Shown piece by piece: positions 26,634-36,868 of a stretch of 64,000 nt of DNA (position 1 is its first letter; every line of letters starts with the position of its first letter). The DNA is taken from contig JBCBDU010000001.1 of the NCBI GenBank assembly GCA_038529355.1, positions 62,001 to 126,000 of the forward strand. The letters are read 5' to 3'. The DNA is from CALBPI01 sp038529355. GTDB lineage: Bacteria > Pseudomonadota > Gammaproteobacteria > Steroidobacterales > Woeseiaceae. A program made the translations under genes and the position numbers. The notes below the pieces were generated by a model, which saw only the letters and a list, made by a program, of their open reading frames with translations, was not told the DNA's origin and ran no database searches.

Positions 26634-27827
26634 CTACAGGAAATTGAACAAAGACAGCGATTGCACGCGAACGAATGACTGCTGCGCGGCTTCCAGCGCA
26701 GCCGACTGCTGCGCCAGCGCAGAGATAGCCGCGGCATAGTCCAGATCTTCAATGTCTGCCAACGAGCTTTGCAATACCAGCTTGGTGCCGGCATTCGTAT
26801 CCAGTTGCGACTCGGTAACCGCCAGACGTGCACCGATTTTCGTACGCGCGCTCAGGACACTATCGAGCGCTTGATCAATACCGGCAAGCCCGCGATTGAC
26901 GGCGTTATCCGTTGTCGCACGGCCGGTCGATGTCTCAGCACCGTTCTCTAGCGCGTTGGCAAGGTTCGTCAATATAGAAAAAACGTCTGTGTTAGGACTA
27001 GGGTCAATAGCAAAGCGGTCGCCCGCAGTCGGGCTGCCATCGATTGATATGCTGATGCCATTAAACGCAATGCTGTCGCCACTGGCGAATGCGCCTGATG
27101 TAACCAGCGCACCGCTATCGTCGCGGACTTCGAAACTGTCGTCTGCAACGAACTCTATCGCGTAAGACTCGAACGCATAGCCTGACACCTCCGACTGCGT
27201 GTCGTTGACAATAACGCCCGTGCCTGTGTTCGCAGAGTCCGCCGTTGCCAGGATCTGGCCATTGCCTTCGCGGATTCGGCCGAAAATGCTGTCGCCAGGA
27301 TCACTGTCGGCGATCTGCCGCGATGCGGAGAGCTGCACATAACGCTGCCCTTGGTCGCCGTTGTAGACAAAGGTGTCACCAACGCGTGTGTACGGCTGGG
27401 TTCCGGTCTGAAATCCGGAGAACAAGAACTCGTCGGCTGCATCGCGGGTATTGGCCAGCGACAACGCTTCTTCGACATTCTGCCGAATCTCTTTAGCGAT
27501 AAATCCACGGGTTTGCTGCGACTGCGTCGCGTTGCCCGCTTGCAGCGACAGCTCTCTCGCACGTTGTAGCAAATTGGTAAACTCAGTCAGCGTTTGCTCT
27601 TCCAGTTGCAGACGGCTGTCGGCCAGACCGGTATTTCGCTGAAACTGGTCGATTGCGTCGATCGATTGCCGATAGTCGAGCACCCGTGCGGCGCCGACCG
27701 GATCGTCAGACGGGCGCTGGATGCGACGCCCCGTTGCGATCTGCTCCTGCAGATCGGTCAAGTCTGACTGCAGACGCTGCAATGTCGAAATACTGTTGTT
27801 AAAGAACGCCTGTGTTGAAACTCTCAT
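26634..27827 (-). CDS. flgL: Flagellar hook-filament junction protein FlgL
   Basis: 397 residues. The N-terminal RVSTQAFFNNSISTLQRLQSDL and QEQIATGRRIQRPSDDPVGA are typical of FlgL, as is the flagellin-like C-terminal helix pair. The middle is a variable beta-rich domain. It forms the second junction layer (HAP3) between hook and filament. Twelve bases after flgK. Confidence 0.97.
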   Translation of the reverse strand: MRVSTQAFFNNSISTLQRLQSDLTDLQEQIATGRRIQRPSDDPVGAARVLDYRQSIDAIDQFQRNTGLADSRLQLEEQTLTEFTNLLQRARELSLQAGNATQSQQTRGFIAKEIRQNVEEALSLANTRDAADEFLFSGFQTGTQPYTRVGDTFVYNGDQGQRYVQLSASRQIADSDPGDSIFGRIREGNGQILATADSANTGTGVIVNDTQSEVSGYAFESYAIEFVADDSFEVRDDSGALVTSGAFASGDSIAFNGISISIDGSPTAGDRFAIDPSPNTDVFSILTNLANALENGAETSTGRATTDNAVNRGLAGIDQALDSVLSARTKIGARLAVTESQLDTNAGTKLVLQSSLADIEDLDYAAAISALAQQSAALEAAQQSFVRVQSLSLFNFL

Positions 27828-27839
27828 GACCTGTCTCCG

Positions 27840-29720
27840 CTAGCGTCGCGTCGCTGCCAGTAATGTGTCGAACAATGTGCTGGCGACGCTGATCACCTGA
27901 GCGGCGGCTTGATACGACTGCTGATAGCGAATCAAGTCCGCGGCTTCTTCATCGAGGTTGACGCCCGAGGCTTCCTGCAGACGATTTTGTGCGCTTTGCA
28001 AAATGATTGACTGGGCAGTCGCGCTGGACTGCGCCTGTCCGGTCGCACTGCCGACGCGCGAGACCAGCTGGCTGTAGCTTTCGCTGATGCTCAATGACCC
28101 ATCGCGCAAGATGCCGAGCGACTGCGTCTGGCCCAGCAGCAATGCATTGCGGTTGTCGCCCTGCGCTGCCGTATTCGCCGCAATATCAAACCGATCGCCT
28201 GTCGTCGGCGTACCCGTGATCGCAAAGTCGACGCCGTTGACGTTAATCGCATCGCCAGGTACGAATGTCGCATCTGCGCCACCGTCTATCTGGTAGGTCG
28301 TTGGTGACGTGAACACGATACTTGCCTGGGTCAGCAGCGCCGGGTTAGTGATATCTGTGACCGTTCCGTTGTCGATGACAGCATTGCTCAGATTCGCAGT
28401 GGCAGCGCTCGCACGCACCGGACCGGCGGCGGCAAATGCGAGGCCATCGGAAATCGCGAGCTCGAAACCTGCCAATGCACCCTTAGTGGGCTCAATACTG
28501 AAGCGGTCGCCGGCGGCCGGTGTACCACTCACTTCAATGCTCAATCCGCCCGCACGATACGGATCGGCGGACGTGCCGCTGCCGCTTAGCGCTAACTCCT
28601 CGCCAGTATCGACGCGAAACAGTCGATAGTCCGCACCGTCATTGAGCAGCCGGTATTCCGTTTCACGTATCGCGCCCAGGTCCTCAATGCTCACCGACAC
28701 GGTGGCATTGCTGGCATTCGCTGACGAACTCGTCACGCGCGGCGGCGCGACACGGAAGACATCTCCGCCCAATGCACCGCTTGCGTCCAGACCCTGAGCA
28801 TTTTGTGCATTGATCGCGGTACTGACCGCCGTCGCAGATGCACCTAGCGAGCGCCGTGCTGGGTCGAGAATGTCAGATTGAAAGTCTAATAACGCGCCGA
28901 TCGAACCGCCTGTCAGCAGATCCTCAACCGGCGTCGTGCCGGTCAGGCCAACGTAGACCACTTGACTGCGCGTGGGGTCGAATTCGGCGGGCTGTACCTC
29001 GAGTCGGAAATTGTCACTGTCGACAACGAGCGTCTGGCCCTTGCCAATAAACACATTGACAGAGCCTTGCGGGTTTTCAACGGTCGTGACATCGACACGT
29101 TCGCTGAGCTCACGGATCAGGTTGTCTCGACGATCGAGCAGGTCGTTGGGCGCATTGCTGATGCCCGCGTTAACAATGCTCTGGTTCACATCGGCAATGG
29201 ACTCTGCGAGCTGATTGATTTCGACGACATTCTGCGCAATAGCCTGATCAGCTTCGGTATCGATAGCACCTATACGCGCATCTAGCGCCTCGAAGCGCGC
29301 GATCAGATTGCTTGCTTCGGCGAACAACGCATCGCGCGAAGGGGAAGCTGGGTCAGCCGCAAAATCCTGGATAGCACCGTAAAACTGAGACAACGCCGGC
29401 CCGAGACCTGCATCCGGGTCAGCCAACAAGTCGTCGACGCGACCGGCGAATGACGCCAATGTCGCGAACCGTGTAGCAGACGAGCCAGCAGTGCGCGCCT
29501 GGTCGGTTAAGAATGCATTGTAGTTTCGCTCAATGCCGCTGATCGTAACGCCGCGTCCTGCAAAACCAAGGCCGACAAATTGTGGATCACGCGCCTGAAA
29601 CGTCACGCTCTGGCGACTGTAGCCTTCCGTATTGACGTTCGCGATATTGTTGCTAATGGTGTCCAACGAGCGACGGAATGCCGTCAATGCATCGGTACCA
29701 ATGCCAAATAATGTCGTCAT
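27840..29720 (-). CDS. flgK: Flagellar hook-associated protein FlgK
   Basis: 626 residues. N-terminal rod/hook signature LDTISNNIANVNTEGYSRQ (about 19-37) and C-terminal GVNLDEEAADLIRYQQSYQA. The large middle domain is Ala/Thr/Asp-rich. It forms the first hook-filament junction layer (HAP1). No terminator or promoter signal was seen in the 44 bases between flgJ and flgK. Confidence 0.97.
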   Translation of the reverse strand: MTTLFGIGTDALTAFRRSLDTISNNIANVNTEGYSRQSVTFQARDPQFVGLGFAGRGVTISGIERNYNAFLTDQARTAGSSATRFATLASFAGRVDDLLADPDAGLGPALSQFYGAIQDFAADPASPSRDALFAEASNLIARFEALDARIGAIDTEADQAIAQNVVEINQLAESIADVNQSIVNAGISNAPNDLLDRRDNLIRELSERVDVTTVENPQGSVNVFIGKGQTLVVDSDNFRLEVQPAEFDPTRSQVVYVGLTGTTPVEDLLTGGSIGALLDFQSDILDPARRSLGASATAVSTAINAQNAQGLDASGALGGDVFRVAPPRVTSSSANASNATVSVSIEDLGAIRETEYRLLNDGADYRLFRVDTGEELALSGSGTSADPYRAGGLSIEVSGTPAAGDRFSIEPTKGALAGFELAISDGLAFAAAGPVRASAATANLSNAVIDNGTVTDITNPALLTQASIVFTSPTTYQIDGGADATFVPGDAINVNGVDFAITGTPTTGDRFDIAANTAAQGDNRNALLLGQTQSLGILRDGSLSISESYSQLVSRVGSATGQAQSSATAQSIILQSAQNRLQEASGVNLDEEAADLIRYQQSYQAAAQVISVASTLFDTLLAATRR

Positions 29721-29764
29721 CGACGATCACTCCATAAATTCATCTGCGCGCAGTCACTCACGTG

Positions 29765-30637
29765 CTACTCGACTCTACCGGTTAGCGACGCCAGATCGTA
29801 TTCCTTGAGACTTGCCAGCGCATCACGCATCGTCTCGCTGGTCGCGACCTGGTCTATTTTTTGCGCGTATTGCGGATCAGTTGCGTAGCCTGCAGCCTGC
29901 AGCGCGCTAGCGAAACCGTTGATATCGTTGGCGTGACCGGTCACGTTAGCGTAGCGCGGTTTGTCCGCGAGAAAGCGCGTGTAGTCATCAAACGCCGCAC
30001 CGAGCGATGGGTACGCGCGAAACGATTGTTTGCGTTTTTGCATCGCACCGGCTGTAAATTCGAGTGTCGGTTGCGACACCTGACTGCCAGTCCAGTTGCC
30101 GCTCGCCTTGATACCAAACAGATTCAAGCTGTTGCCGCCCTCGGCGTCGGGCATGACGCGCTGACCCCAGCCCGTTTCGAGCGCAGCCTGCGCAACGATG
30201 GCTAACGGACTCACACCAAGTTCCTGAGCTGCCTTCTTGGCAAACGGCAGAACGTCCTTAACGAACGCGTTGGGCGAGTGCCACTTCGTCGCGTATTGCA
30301 CGGTACCTGTGGGTCTCATGGCGACCGGCTGCGGCGTAACGGGTTCTCCGCCCAGCTGACGCACGATCATATCGGCCACGCCAATACCCGGACCGCTCGC
30401 AATATCCGTCGCAACCTGTTGATCGAACATGTCGCGAAACAGCGTTTGACCACCGGACTCCGGAAGCAGCGGATCACCGAAGCTGGCATCGCGCATGCTC
30501 TCCAACATCCTTTGTACAAACAACGCTTCAAATTGCTCGGCAACCGTGTTTAGCGCTGCGTTGTTGGCGCTCGCATCAGCGCGCGTCGCATCGACGCGCA
30601 AGCTGGCAAACTGGCTAAAGTCGGTGATCGCTGACAT
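29765..30637 (-). CDS. flgJ: Rod cap / peptidoglycan hydrolase FlgJ
   Basis: 290 residues, two-domain form. N-terminal rod-binding domain (about 25-100; EALFVQRMLESMRD, GGQTLFRDMFDQQVA) and a C-terminal glucosaminidase domain (about 130-275) with VAQAALETGWGQ, where the Glu is the likely catalytic acid, and NLFGIKA. It caps the growing rod and opens the peptidoglycan. Eleven bases after flgI. Confidence 0.97.
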   Translation of the reverse strand: MSAITDFSQFASLRVDATRADASANNAALNTVAEQFEALFVQRMLESMRDASFGDPLLPESGGQTLFRDMFDQQVATDIASGPGIGVADMIVRQLGGEPVTPQPVAMRPTGTVQYATKWHSPNAFVKDVLPFAKKAAQELGVSPLAIVAQAALETGWGQRVMPDAEGGNSLNLFGIKASGNWTGSQVSQPTLEFTAGAMQKRKQSFRAYPSLGAAFDDYTRFLADKPRYANVTGHANDINGFASALQAAGYATDPQYAQKIDQVATSETMRDALASLKEYDLASLTGRVE

Positions 30638-30647
30638 AACGAAACCG

Positions 30648-31757
30648 TTAGATCACAAGCAACTCGGCGCGCAACGCACCTGCTTGCTTAAGTGCCTCAA
30701 GGATCGCCACTAGATCGCCGGGGGCCGCGCCCACCTGATTCACCGCCTGCACAATTTCATTCAGACTGGTGCCCGGTGCGAACAGAAACATACGATTGTC
30801 TTCTTCCTCAACCGTGACATCCGATTCGCTGGCCAAAACCGTTTGGCCGTCACTAAACGGGGCTGGCTGACTGATGACCGGCGACTCGCTAATTGTAACG
30901 ACCAGCGAGCCGTGCGCTACCGCAGCCGGCATCACCGTCACGTTGGAGCCAATCACCACGGTGCCGGTTCTTGAGTTGATGATGACCTTAGCCGCTACGG
31001 GTGCGAGTTCAACGTCGATACCTTCGAGCACGCTGATAAAGGATGTGCGCGCACCGGGTTGCAGCGGTGCCTGGACGCGGACGCTAACAGCATCCATCGC
31101 TTCGGCAACACCGCCGCCGAGCAAGTCATTGATCGCCTTCGACATGCGGTGCGCCATCGTGAAGTCTGGCGTGTTCAGATTCAGCACAACGTATTCTTCA
31201 GTGTTGAAACTGGCGGGTACTGCGCGCTCAACGCTGGCGCCATTCGGGATGCGTCCTGCGCTGGGTATGTTGACCGTTATGCGCGAACCGTCCAGACCTT
31301 CGCCACCAAAACCGCCGACGACCAAATTACCTTGCGCAACCGCATAGACCTGTCCGTCAATCCCTTTCAGCGGGGTCATCAACAAACTGCCGCCGCGCAA
31401 GCTTTTGGCGTTGCCGATCGACGACACCGTGACATCGATAGACTGGCCGGGTTTGGAGAACGCCGGCAGATTGGCGTGCACCGACACGGCCGCGACATTT
31501 TGTACTTGTGCCAGCACACCTTCAGGCGTGGTGATGCCGAACTGAGTAAGCATGTTTTGCAAACTCTGAATGGTAAACGGCGTCTGCGCGGTTTGATCTC
31601 CAGTGCCATTCAAACCGACCACAAGGCCGTAACCGACAAGCTGATTGCTGCGCACGCCGGCAACGTCGGCCAGATCACGCACGCGCTCCGCCTGCGCTGG
31701 CATCGCCAGTGACACGCTCGTCAGCAACAGCAGCGCTATCTTGAATCGTTCCATCAT
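30648..31757 (-). CDS. flgI: Flagellar P-ring protein FlgI
   Basis: About 369 residues from the ATG at 31757 (adjacent ATG at 31754), preceded by CAGGTG. A signal peptide (about 1-23, ending PAQA) precedes the conserved RVRDLADVAGVRSNQLVGYG and GLVVGLNGTGDQT. FlgI is secreted by Sec and forms the periplasmic bushing around the rod, chaperoned by FlgA. Confidence 0.97.
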   Translation of the reverse strand: MMERFKIALLLLTSVSLAMPAQAERVRDLADVAGVRSNQLVGYGLVVGLNGTGDQTAQTPFTIQSLQNMLTQFGITTPEGVLAQVQNVAAVSVHANLPAFSKPGQSIDVTVSSIGNAKSLRGGSLLMTPLKGIDGQVYAVAQGNLVVGGFGGEGLDGSRITVNIPSAGRIPNGASVERAVPASFNTEEYVVLNLNTPDFTMAHRMSKAINDLLGGGVAEAMDAVSVRVQAPLQPGARTSFISVLEGIDVELAPVAAKVIINSRTGTVVIGSNVTVMPAAVAHGSLVVTISESPVISQPAPFSDGQTVLASESDVTVEEEDNRMFLFAPGTSLNEIVQAVNQVGAAPGDLVAILEALKQAGALRAELLVI

Positions 31758-31771
31758 CGGTTTTGCACCTG

Positions 31772-32458
31772 TTAGTTGGGGAACCATGCAGACTGCACAA
31801 AGCGTTGCAGCCAACCCATTTTATTGGCCGCGGCCAGAACGCCTTTGCTGCTGTAGGTAATGCGCGCATCCGCAACGCGACTGGATGCGACACTGTTGTC
31901 GGTACCGATGTCGTAGGGCCGCACGATACCTGACAGGCGAATGAACTCATCCCCTTGATTCAGGGTTACCCATTTCTCACCACGCACGAGCAGGTTGCCA
32001 TTGGACAAGCGCTTGACCACAGTGACGGTGATATCGCCATCCAGACTATTGCTCTGCGCGCTCGTGCCTTCGCCGTTAAATTGGGCCGAACCACTCAGCG
32101 TTGCCGACAGCACTTCGTTGCCGTCGCGCGTCACGGTTTGTCCAAGAATGCTTGGGCTGGCAAAGTCTGCACTACTGGATTTACCCGCTGTTGTGCTCGA
32201 AGACTTGGCCGCTGTCGTATTTTCCTGCAGACGAATCGTCAGAATGTCCCCGACGCGTCGCGCGCGCAGATCTTCGAATAGCCGTACATCAACGTTTTGC
32301 TGGTAGATTGCACCGGCTTCGGCCGGCCCAGTCGCGGCCTCAACTGGCAGGGGGGGCGAATAGTCAGGACCGCGCATCATCTGCACGACACAGCCACTCA
32401 TGATCAGGGTCAAAACACAGACACATCCGTTGCGTAGCGTGTTGTTGAGAAATTTCAT
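31772..32458 (-). CDS. flgH: Flagellar L-ring lipoprotein FlgH
   Basis: 228 residues. A lipoprotein signal with lipobox-like IMSGC (Cys at residue 22), then GAIYQQNVDVRLFEDLRARRVGDIL, QENTTAAKSS and the C-terminal RITYSSKGVLAAANKMGWLQ motif. It forms the outer-membrane L-ring. Fourteen bases before flgI. Confidence 0.97.
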   Translation of the reverse strand: MKFLNNTLRNGCVCVLTLIMSGCVVQMMRGPDYSPPLPVEAATGPAEAGAIYQQNVDVRLFEDLRARRVGDILTIRLQENTTAAKSSSTTAGKSSSADFASPSILGQTVTRDGNEVLSATLSGSAQFNGEGTSAQSNSLDGDITVTVVKRLSNGNLLVRGEKWVTLNQGDEFIRLSGIVRPYDIGTDNSVASSRVADARITYSSKGVLAAANKMGWLQRFVQSAWFPN

Positions 32459-32467
32459 CAGCGCGCC

Positions 32468-33253
32468 TTACAAGTTATTCGTCAGGAACTGCATCATCTG
32501 ATCATTGGTCGAGATCGCTTTCGAATTCATTTCGTAAGCGCGCTGTGTCTCGATCATGTTGACCAACTCTTCCACAACATTAACGTTCGAACCCTCCAAA
32601 GCTCCCTGCTGCAATGCACCCAGTCCGTTCAATCCGGGCGTGCCTGGCGCCGGTGCGCCGCTGGACACGGTTTCCAGATAGAGATTCTCACCGCGCGGCT
32701 GCAGACCAACCGGGTTGATGAAATCCACTAGCTGCAGTGTGCCGACCTGCGTTGGCGAGGTTTGACCGGCCAGTTGCACGCTGACGACGCCGTCGTTACC
32801 AATCGTGATGGATTGTGCCGAATTCGGAATAGTGATTGCCGGCTGCACGGTGTAGCCGCTCGATGTGACGACCTGACCCTGCGCATTGCGCTGAAACGAG
32901 CCATCGCGGCTGTAGGCCAACTGACCGTCCGGCAGCAACACCTGAAAGTAGCCACGCCCCTGAATCGCAACATCGAGCGGGCTCTCGGATTGCACCAGAC
33001 CGCCTTGCGTATGTAGCTGCTCGGTTGCAACCACCCGAACTCCGGTACCGACGTTCAGTCCAGTCGGCAGAACGGTATCCTGCGACGTCTGGCCACCGAC
33101 CTGGCGGCGATTCTGATAAATCAGATCTTCAAAAACAGCGCGCCCGCGTTTGAAACCGTTCGTGTTGACGTTGGCAAGGTTGTTCGACACCACCGTCATC
33201 TTGGTTTGCTGGGCATCGAGGCCGGTCTTGGCGACCCATAGTGCTTGGTTCAT
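32468..33253 (-). CDS. flgG: Flagellar distal rod protein FlgG
   Basis: 261 residues, the standard length. N-terminal MNQALWVAKTGLDAQQTKMT and NNLANVNTNGFKRGRAVFED; C-terminal EGSNVNVVEELVNMIETQRAYEMNSK, all diagnostic. Distal rod subunit, joined to the hook protein. Confidence 0.98.
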   Translation of the reverse strand: MNQALWVAKTGLDAQQTKMTVVSNNLANVNTNGFKRGRAVFEDLIYQNRRQVGGQTSQDTVLPTGLNVGTGVRVVATEQLHTQGGLVQSESPLDVAIQGRGYFQVLLPDGQLAYSRDGSFQRNAQGQVVTSSGYTVQPAITIPNSAQSITIGNDGVVSVQLAGQTSPTQVGTLQLVDFINPVGLQPRGENLYLETVSSGAPAPGTPGLNGLGALQQGALEGSNVNVVEELVNMIETQRAYEMNSKAISTNDQMMQFLTNNL

Positions 33254-33265
33254 TGTCTTACTCCG

Positions 33266-34006
33266 TTATCGCAGACGCAGCAGCGCTGCTGCAGAATCTG
33301 CATTCTCTTCGGCGGTTTTGATCGTCTTGACCTGCATTTCATAGTGACGCGCCAGTCCGATCATCGTCACCAGTGCATCGGCCACATTGACGTTGCTGGT
33401 CTCCAGTGCGCCAGGCGTGACCTTCACACTAGCGTCCGCATCAAAGGGCGCCGCATCCGTGCGGCGAAAAAGGCCATCCGTGCCTTTAACCAATTCTGAT
33501 GTGGTTGGATTGACCAATTTGATTCGGTCGACCGTTGCGAGCGTTTGCGGCCCCTGACCCAGTGGCTGTACCGAGATGGTGCCATCCGGTCCGATCGTGA
33601 CTGATGTGCTCGGCGGTATCGCCACCGGACCACCGTTACCAATCACCGGGTCCCCTTTGGCTGTCAATAGCTGACCAACATTATTCAGGCGCAAGTCGCC
33701 GGCGCGAGTATAGGCTTCAGTGCCATCCGCCGCCTGCACCGCCAGAAAGCCTTCTCCGGCAATAGCCACATCGAGATCACGGCCCGTTGTGACCGTCATT
33801 CCTTGCGTGAAGTCTGTGCCAAAGCGCTCGTTAATCGCGTTAACGCGCGTAGGTCGCCCTGCACCTTCGACGGCCAGCGAGCTGAAGCCGTGCAAATCGG
33901 CTCGAAAACCGGTCGTCGTTGCGTTCGCAAGATTATTACTGTTAACGGTTTGCGCAATCTCCGTTTGGCGCGCCCCTGTCATTGCAATGTAGGCCATTCT
34001 ATCCAT
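33266..34006 (-). CDS. flgF: Flagellar proximal rod protein FlgF
   Basis: 246 residues. N-terminal MDRMAYIAMTGARQTEIAQ with the NNLANATTTGFRADL signature and C-terminal ETSNVNVADALVTMIGLARHYEMQVK. Proximal rod component, located between flgE and flgG as usual. Confidence 0.97.
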   Translation of the reverse strand: MDRMAYIAMTGARQTEIAQTVNSNNLANATTTGFRADLHGFSSLAVEGAGRPTRVNAINERFGTDFTQGMTVTTGRDLDVAIAGEGFLAVQAADGTEAYTRAGDLRLNNVGQLLTAKGDPVIGNGGPVAIPPSTSVTIGPDGTISVQPLGQGPQTLATVDRIKLVNPTTSELVKGTDGLFRRTDAAPFDADASVKVTPGALETSNVNVADALVTMIGLARHYEMQVKTIKTAEENADSAAALLRLR

Positions 34007-34043
34007 GAACTCACCTGTTGAATAATGCGGTCAGACGTTCAAG

Positions 34044-35264
34044 CTATCGACGAATGTTGATCACAGTCTGAGTCACGGTGTCAGCCGTAGAGATCATCTG
34101 TGCATTCGCCTGAAAGTTTCTCTGCGCTGTGATCATGTTGACGAGCTGAGCCGTCAAATCGACATTGGACGCTTCCAGCGCACCAGCTTGAATCAACCCA
34201 AATCGTCCTGTGCCGGCATCGCCCAACGCCGCATCACCGGACGCAAAGGACTCTGCCCAGTTGGTATCACCGTCCTGCTGTAAACCTTGTGGGTTGACGA
34301 ACGTTGCCAGCGCAAGCTTGCCCAACGACGTTGATTGTCCGTTCGTAAATTGCGCGAAAACAACACCTGTTGCACTGACCTCAAGACCGGTGAGTCGACC
34401 GGTCGTAAAGCCGTCCTGCGTGACGGAGTTGACCCCGAAAGCCTCACCAAACTGCGTTGTGTCAACGAACCGAAGGGTCAAGTCTAGCGGCTCGGCACCA
34501 TTGCCAGGATCGTAGGGCACCAAAGATACAGCCCCGTCCGCAGGCAAATTCAGTCGACCATCCGGGCCAAACTGAAAGGGTTGCGGCGTTCCAACGACGT
34601 TGCCATCGATCGTCGTTTGTACCGTCCACTCGCCATCGTTCGCACCTTTGATGAAATACGAAGTTGCGGTATGCGCAGCGCCAAGCGTGTCGTACACCGT
34701 AACGGCCGTGGTGTAGCTAAAACTGGATGCATCGTCCGGGTCAAACACGGGGTTGATCGGCTGAGGCTCGCCAACCGGCAAGTTCAATCCAAACGATACG
34801 TTCTCCGAAGCCTCCGGTGGGTTGGCGCCGGTATTGAGCTGCAGATCGGTTAGGTTGCCCGTATTGAAAAGACCATCAACGCCTACCGGATAGGATTGCA
34901 CCCGCAAGCCGTTGCTATTGACTACAAAACCGTCGCGATCAACGCTGAAGTTCCCCGCTCGCGTGTAAAGGCGCTGCCCGGAGTCACTGAGCACAAAAAA
35001 TCCTTCGCCGGAAATCGCAAGGTCGAGACTGTTCTCAGTAAAGTCGATGTTGCCCTGCGTGAACTGTTGCGAGATATTCGACAAACGAACACCGCTGCCA
35101 CTCACCGTTGAGCTTACGCTTTGCGTGCCAACGGCAAAGACCTCGGCAAATTGGGCACGCGAGCCCTTAAATCCTGTCGTATTGACGTTGGCGATGTTGT
35201 TGGCGGTGACACCAAGGTCGGACGATGCGGCGTTAAGACCGCTCAGTGCAATTCGAAATGGCAT
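34044..35264 (-). CDS. flgE: Flagellar hook protein FlgE
   Basis: 406 residues. N-terminal FRIALSGLNAASSDLGVTA and NNIANVNTTGFKGSRAQFAE; C-terminal EASNVDLTAQLVNMITAQRNFQANAQ. The middle (FlgE D2 region) is beta-rich. Hook subunit forming the universal joint. Confidence 0.98.
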   Translation of the reverse strand: MPFRIALSGLNAASSDLGVTANNIANVNTTGFKGSRAQFAEVFAVGTQSVSSTVSGSGVRLSNISQQFTQGNIDFTENSLDLAISGEGFFVLSDSGQRLYTRAGNFSVDRDGFVVNSNGLRVQSYPVGVDGLFNTGNLTDLQLNTGANPPEASENVSFGLNLPVGEPQPINPVFDPDDASSFSYTTAVTVYDTLGAAHTATSYFIKGANDGEWTVQTTIDGNVVGTPQPFQFGPDGRLNLPADGAVSLVPYDPGNGAEPLDLTLRFVDTTQFGEAFGVNSVTQDGFTTGRLTGLEVSATGVVFAQFTNGQSTSLGKLALATFVNPQGLQQDGDTNWAESFASGDAALGDAGTGRFGLIQAGALEASNVDLTAQLVNMITAQRNFQANAQMISTADTVTQTVINIRR

Positions 35265-35290
35265 GCGGAGTACTCCTGCTAGAAATCGGT

Positions 35291-35968
35291 TTAATTAAAA
35301 ATCTGACGGACGTCGGCAAATGAGAAGACGCCAAGACTGCCGCTATTGATAGTCACACCCTCGCCGTTTCGCCCTAACGTGACGCTGCCAACGTTGGTTC
35401 GTACCATGGTCGGTACACTCTCAACTTGGTCTGCACGTACAACACGTGCGTTGAATTGATATATGCCGGGTGCTACGGATGCACCATCGGCGTCTGTACC
35501 GTTCCAGCTGAATGCGGCATTGCCTGGCTGCTGAACGCCCAGCTCAAGTGTCTGTACCAGTTGCCCGCTGGCGTCGAGCACATCTAACGTTACACTGCCA
35601 CTGGCACCATCGATCTCGATAGCGCCGTTGACCGACTCACCGGCGCCACTTGTGCGTACCAGTTCAGATGCAACCAATACATCGCGACCAACCAGCGATG
35701 CAGCTTGCAGCGCCTGGTCACTGTAAATACTGGTTGAGAAGTCCGAGAATGCCGTTTGCAACTCTTCGATACCGCTGGCAGTTGAGAATTGCGCCAACTG
35801 ACTCAGGAATTCCCCGTTCTCCATCGGTTCAAACGGATCCTGATTTTCGAATTGGGCGAGCATCAGCTCGAGGAATTGTGTTTGCCCAACAGATTGCGTT
35901 TCGGGTCCGGTGGTTGGCGAGGTAATCCCGAGGTCCTGCAGTTGCGCGAAGTTTTCAATACCGTTCAT
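35291..35968 (-). CDS. flgD: Flagellar hook cap protein FlgD
   Basis: 225 residues from the ATG at 35968, with AAGG nine bases upstream; an earlier ATG at 35974 is too close to that site. QTQFLELMLAQFENQDPFEPMENGEFLSQLAQFS is the FlgD signature, followed by an FnIII/tudor-like region (LDVLDASGQLVQTLELG, FSWNGTDADGASVAPGIYQF). It caps the hook during growth. Confidence 0.97.
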   Translation of the reverse strand: MNGIENFAQLQDLGITSPTTGPETQSVGQTQFLELMLAQFENQDPFEPMENGEFLSQLAQFSTASGIEELQTAFSDFSTSIYSDQALQAASLVGRDVLVASELVRTSGAGESVNGAIEIDGASGSVTLDVLDASGQLVQTLELGVQQPGNAAFSWNGTDADGASVAPGIYQFNARVVRADQVESVPTMVRTNVGSVTLGRNGEGVTINSGSLGVFSFADVRQIFN

Positions 35969-35986
35969 TGTCATTGACCTTGTGCG

Positions 35987-36415
35987 TTACGAGCGACCCA
36001 TCGACAGTGTTTGTGTCAACAGCTCTTTGGTGGTGTTCATGATTTCAATACTGGATTGGTAAGAGCGCGAGGCCGACAACATGTTGACCATCTCCTCCAC
36101 TGTATTGACGTTACTAACATAGACGTTGCCGTCTGCATCGGCTTCGGGATGATCTGGTGCATAGCGCTGCGCGAGCGGCGCGTTGCTTTCAATGATGTCG
36201 GTGATCTGCACACCCAGCGCGCTGCGCTCGGCGCCCAACAGAGCACCGAAGCTCGTCTGCGTGGTTTGGAAAACCGGCTGACGCGAGCGGTACACCTTAG
36301 TGGCATCACCATTGACACTGTCTGCGTTGGCCAAATTGCTCGCAGTCGTATTCAACCGCGTCGCTTGTGCCGCCATCGCCGAACCGGCGATATCAAAGAC
36401 TCTGTTCAAAGCCAT
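35987..36415 (-). CDS. flgC: Flagellar proximal rod protein FlgC
   Basis: 142 residues. N-terminal VFDIAGSAMAAQATRLNTTA with SNLANADS; C-terminal EEMVNMLSASRSYQSSIEIMNTTKELLTQTL. Two bases after flgB, so tightly coupled. Confidence 0.98.
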   Translation of the reverse strand: MALNRVFDIAGSAMAAQATRLNTTASNLANADSVNGDATKVYRSRQPVFQTTQTSFGALLGAERSALGVQITDIIESNAPLAQRYAPDHPEADADGNVYVSNVNTVEEMVNMLSASRSYQSSIEIMNTTKELLTQTLSMGRS

Positions 36416-36417
36416 GC

Positions 36418-36813
36418 CTACGAACCTCCCCGGATGGCCAATTGCAAACCCTGGATTTTGCGGTTAATGAAGCTGAGCGATGCCTGGTAGCCAATCGTGT
36501 TGTCGGCGTACTGCGCTTGCTCGATATCCGTCTCAACCGTGTTGCCGTCAACCGATGGCTGTGCAGGCATCCGGTAAGCGAGCGAGACACGCGATTCAAA
36601 TAAACTGTCATTGACCGGGATGTGATCGACCGAAGTGGTTGACAATCGCAACGGTGCATTCAATGACTCACCGGCCATCGCAAGCTGAAAGTCAAAGTCG
36701 CGCGCCTTGAACCCCGGGGTATCGGCATTGGCAATGTTATTGGCGAGCACTTCCGTGCGTTCGGCGCGTAGTGACAGTGCTTTGGCATGTTGTGCAAACG
36801 GATCAATGTTCAT
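36418..36813 (-). CDS. flgB: Flagellar proximal rod protein FlgB
   Basis: 131 residues from the ATG at 36813, preceded by a strong GGAGGTG. N-terminal FAQHAKALSLRAERTEVLAN with NNIANADTPGFKARDFDF signature. First gene of the flgB-flgL operon; a sigma-54 promoter lies 56-71 bases upstream. Confidence 0.97.
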   Translation of the reverse strand: MNIDPFAQHAKALSLRAERTEVLANNIANADTPGFKARDFDFQLAMAGESLNAPLRLSTTSVDHIPVNDSLFESRVSLAYRMPAQPSVDGNTVETDIEQAQYADNTIGYQASLSFINRKIQGLQLAIRGGS

Positions 36814-36868
36814 GAGCTGTGCACCTCCGATGTGCAAATGCTGTGTTTCAACAACCCGCAGTGGATAA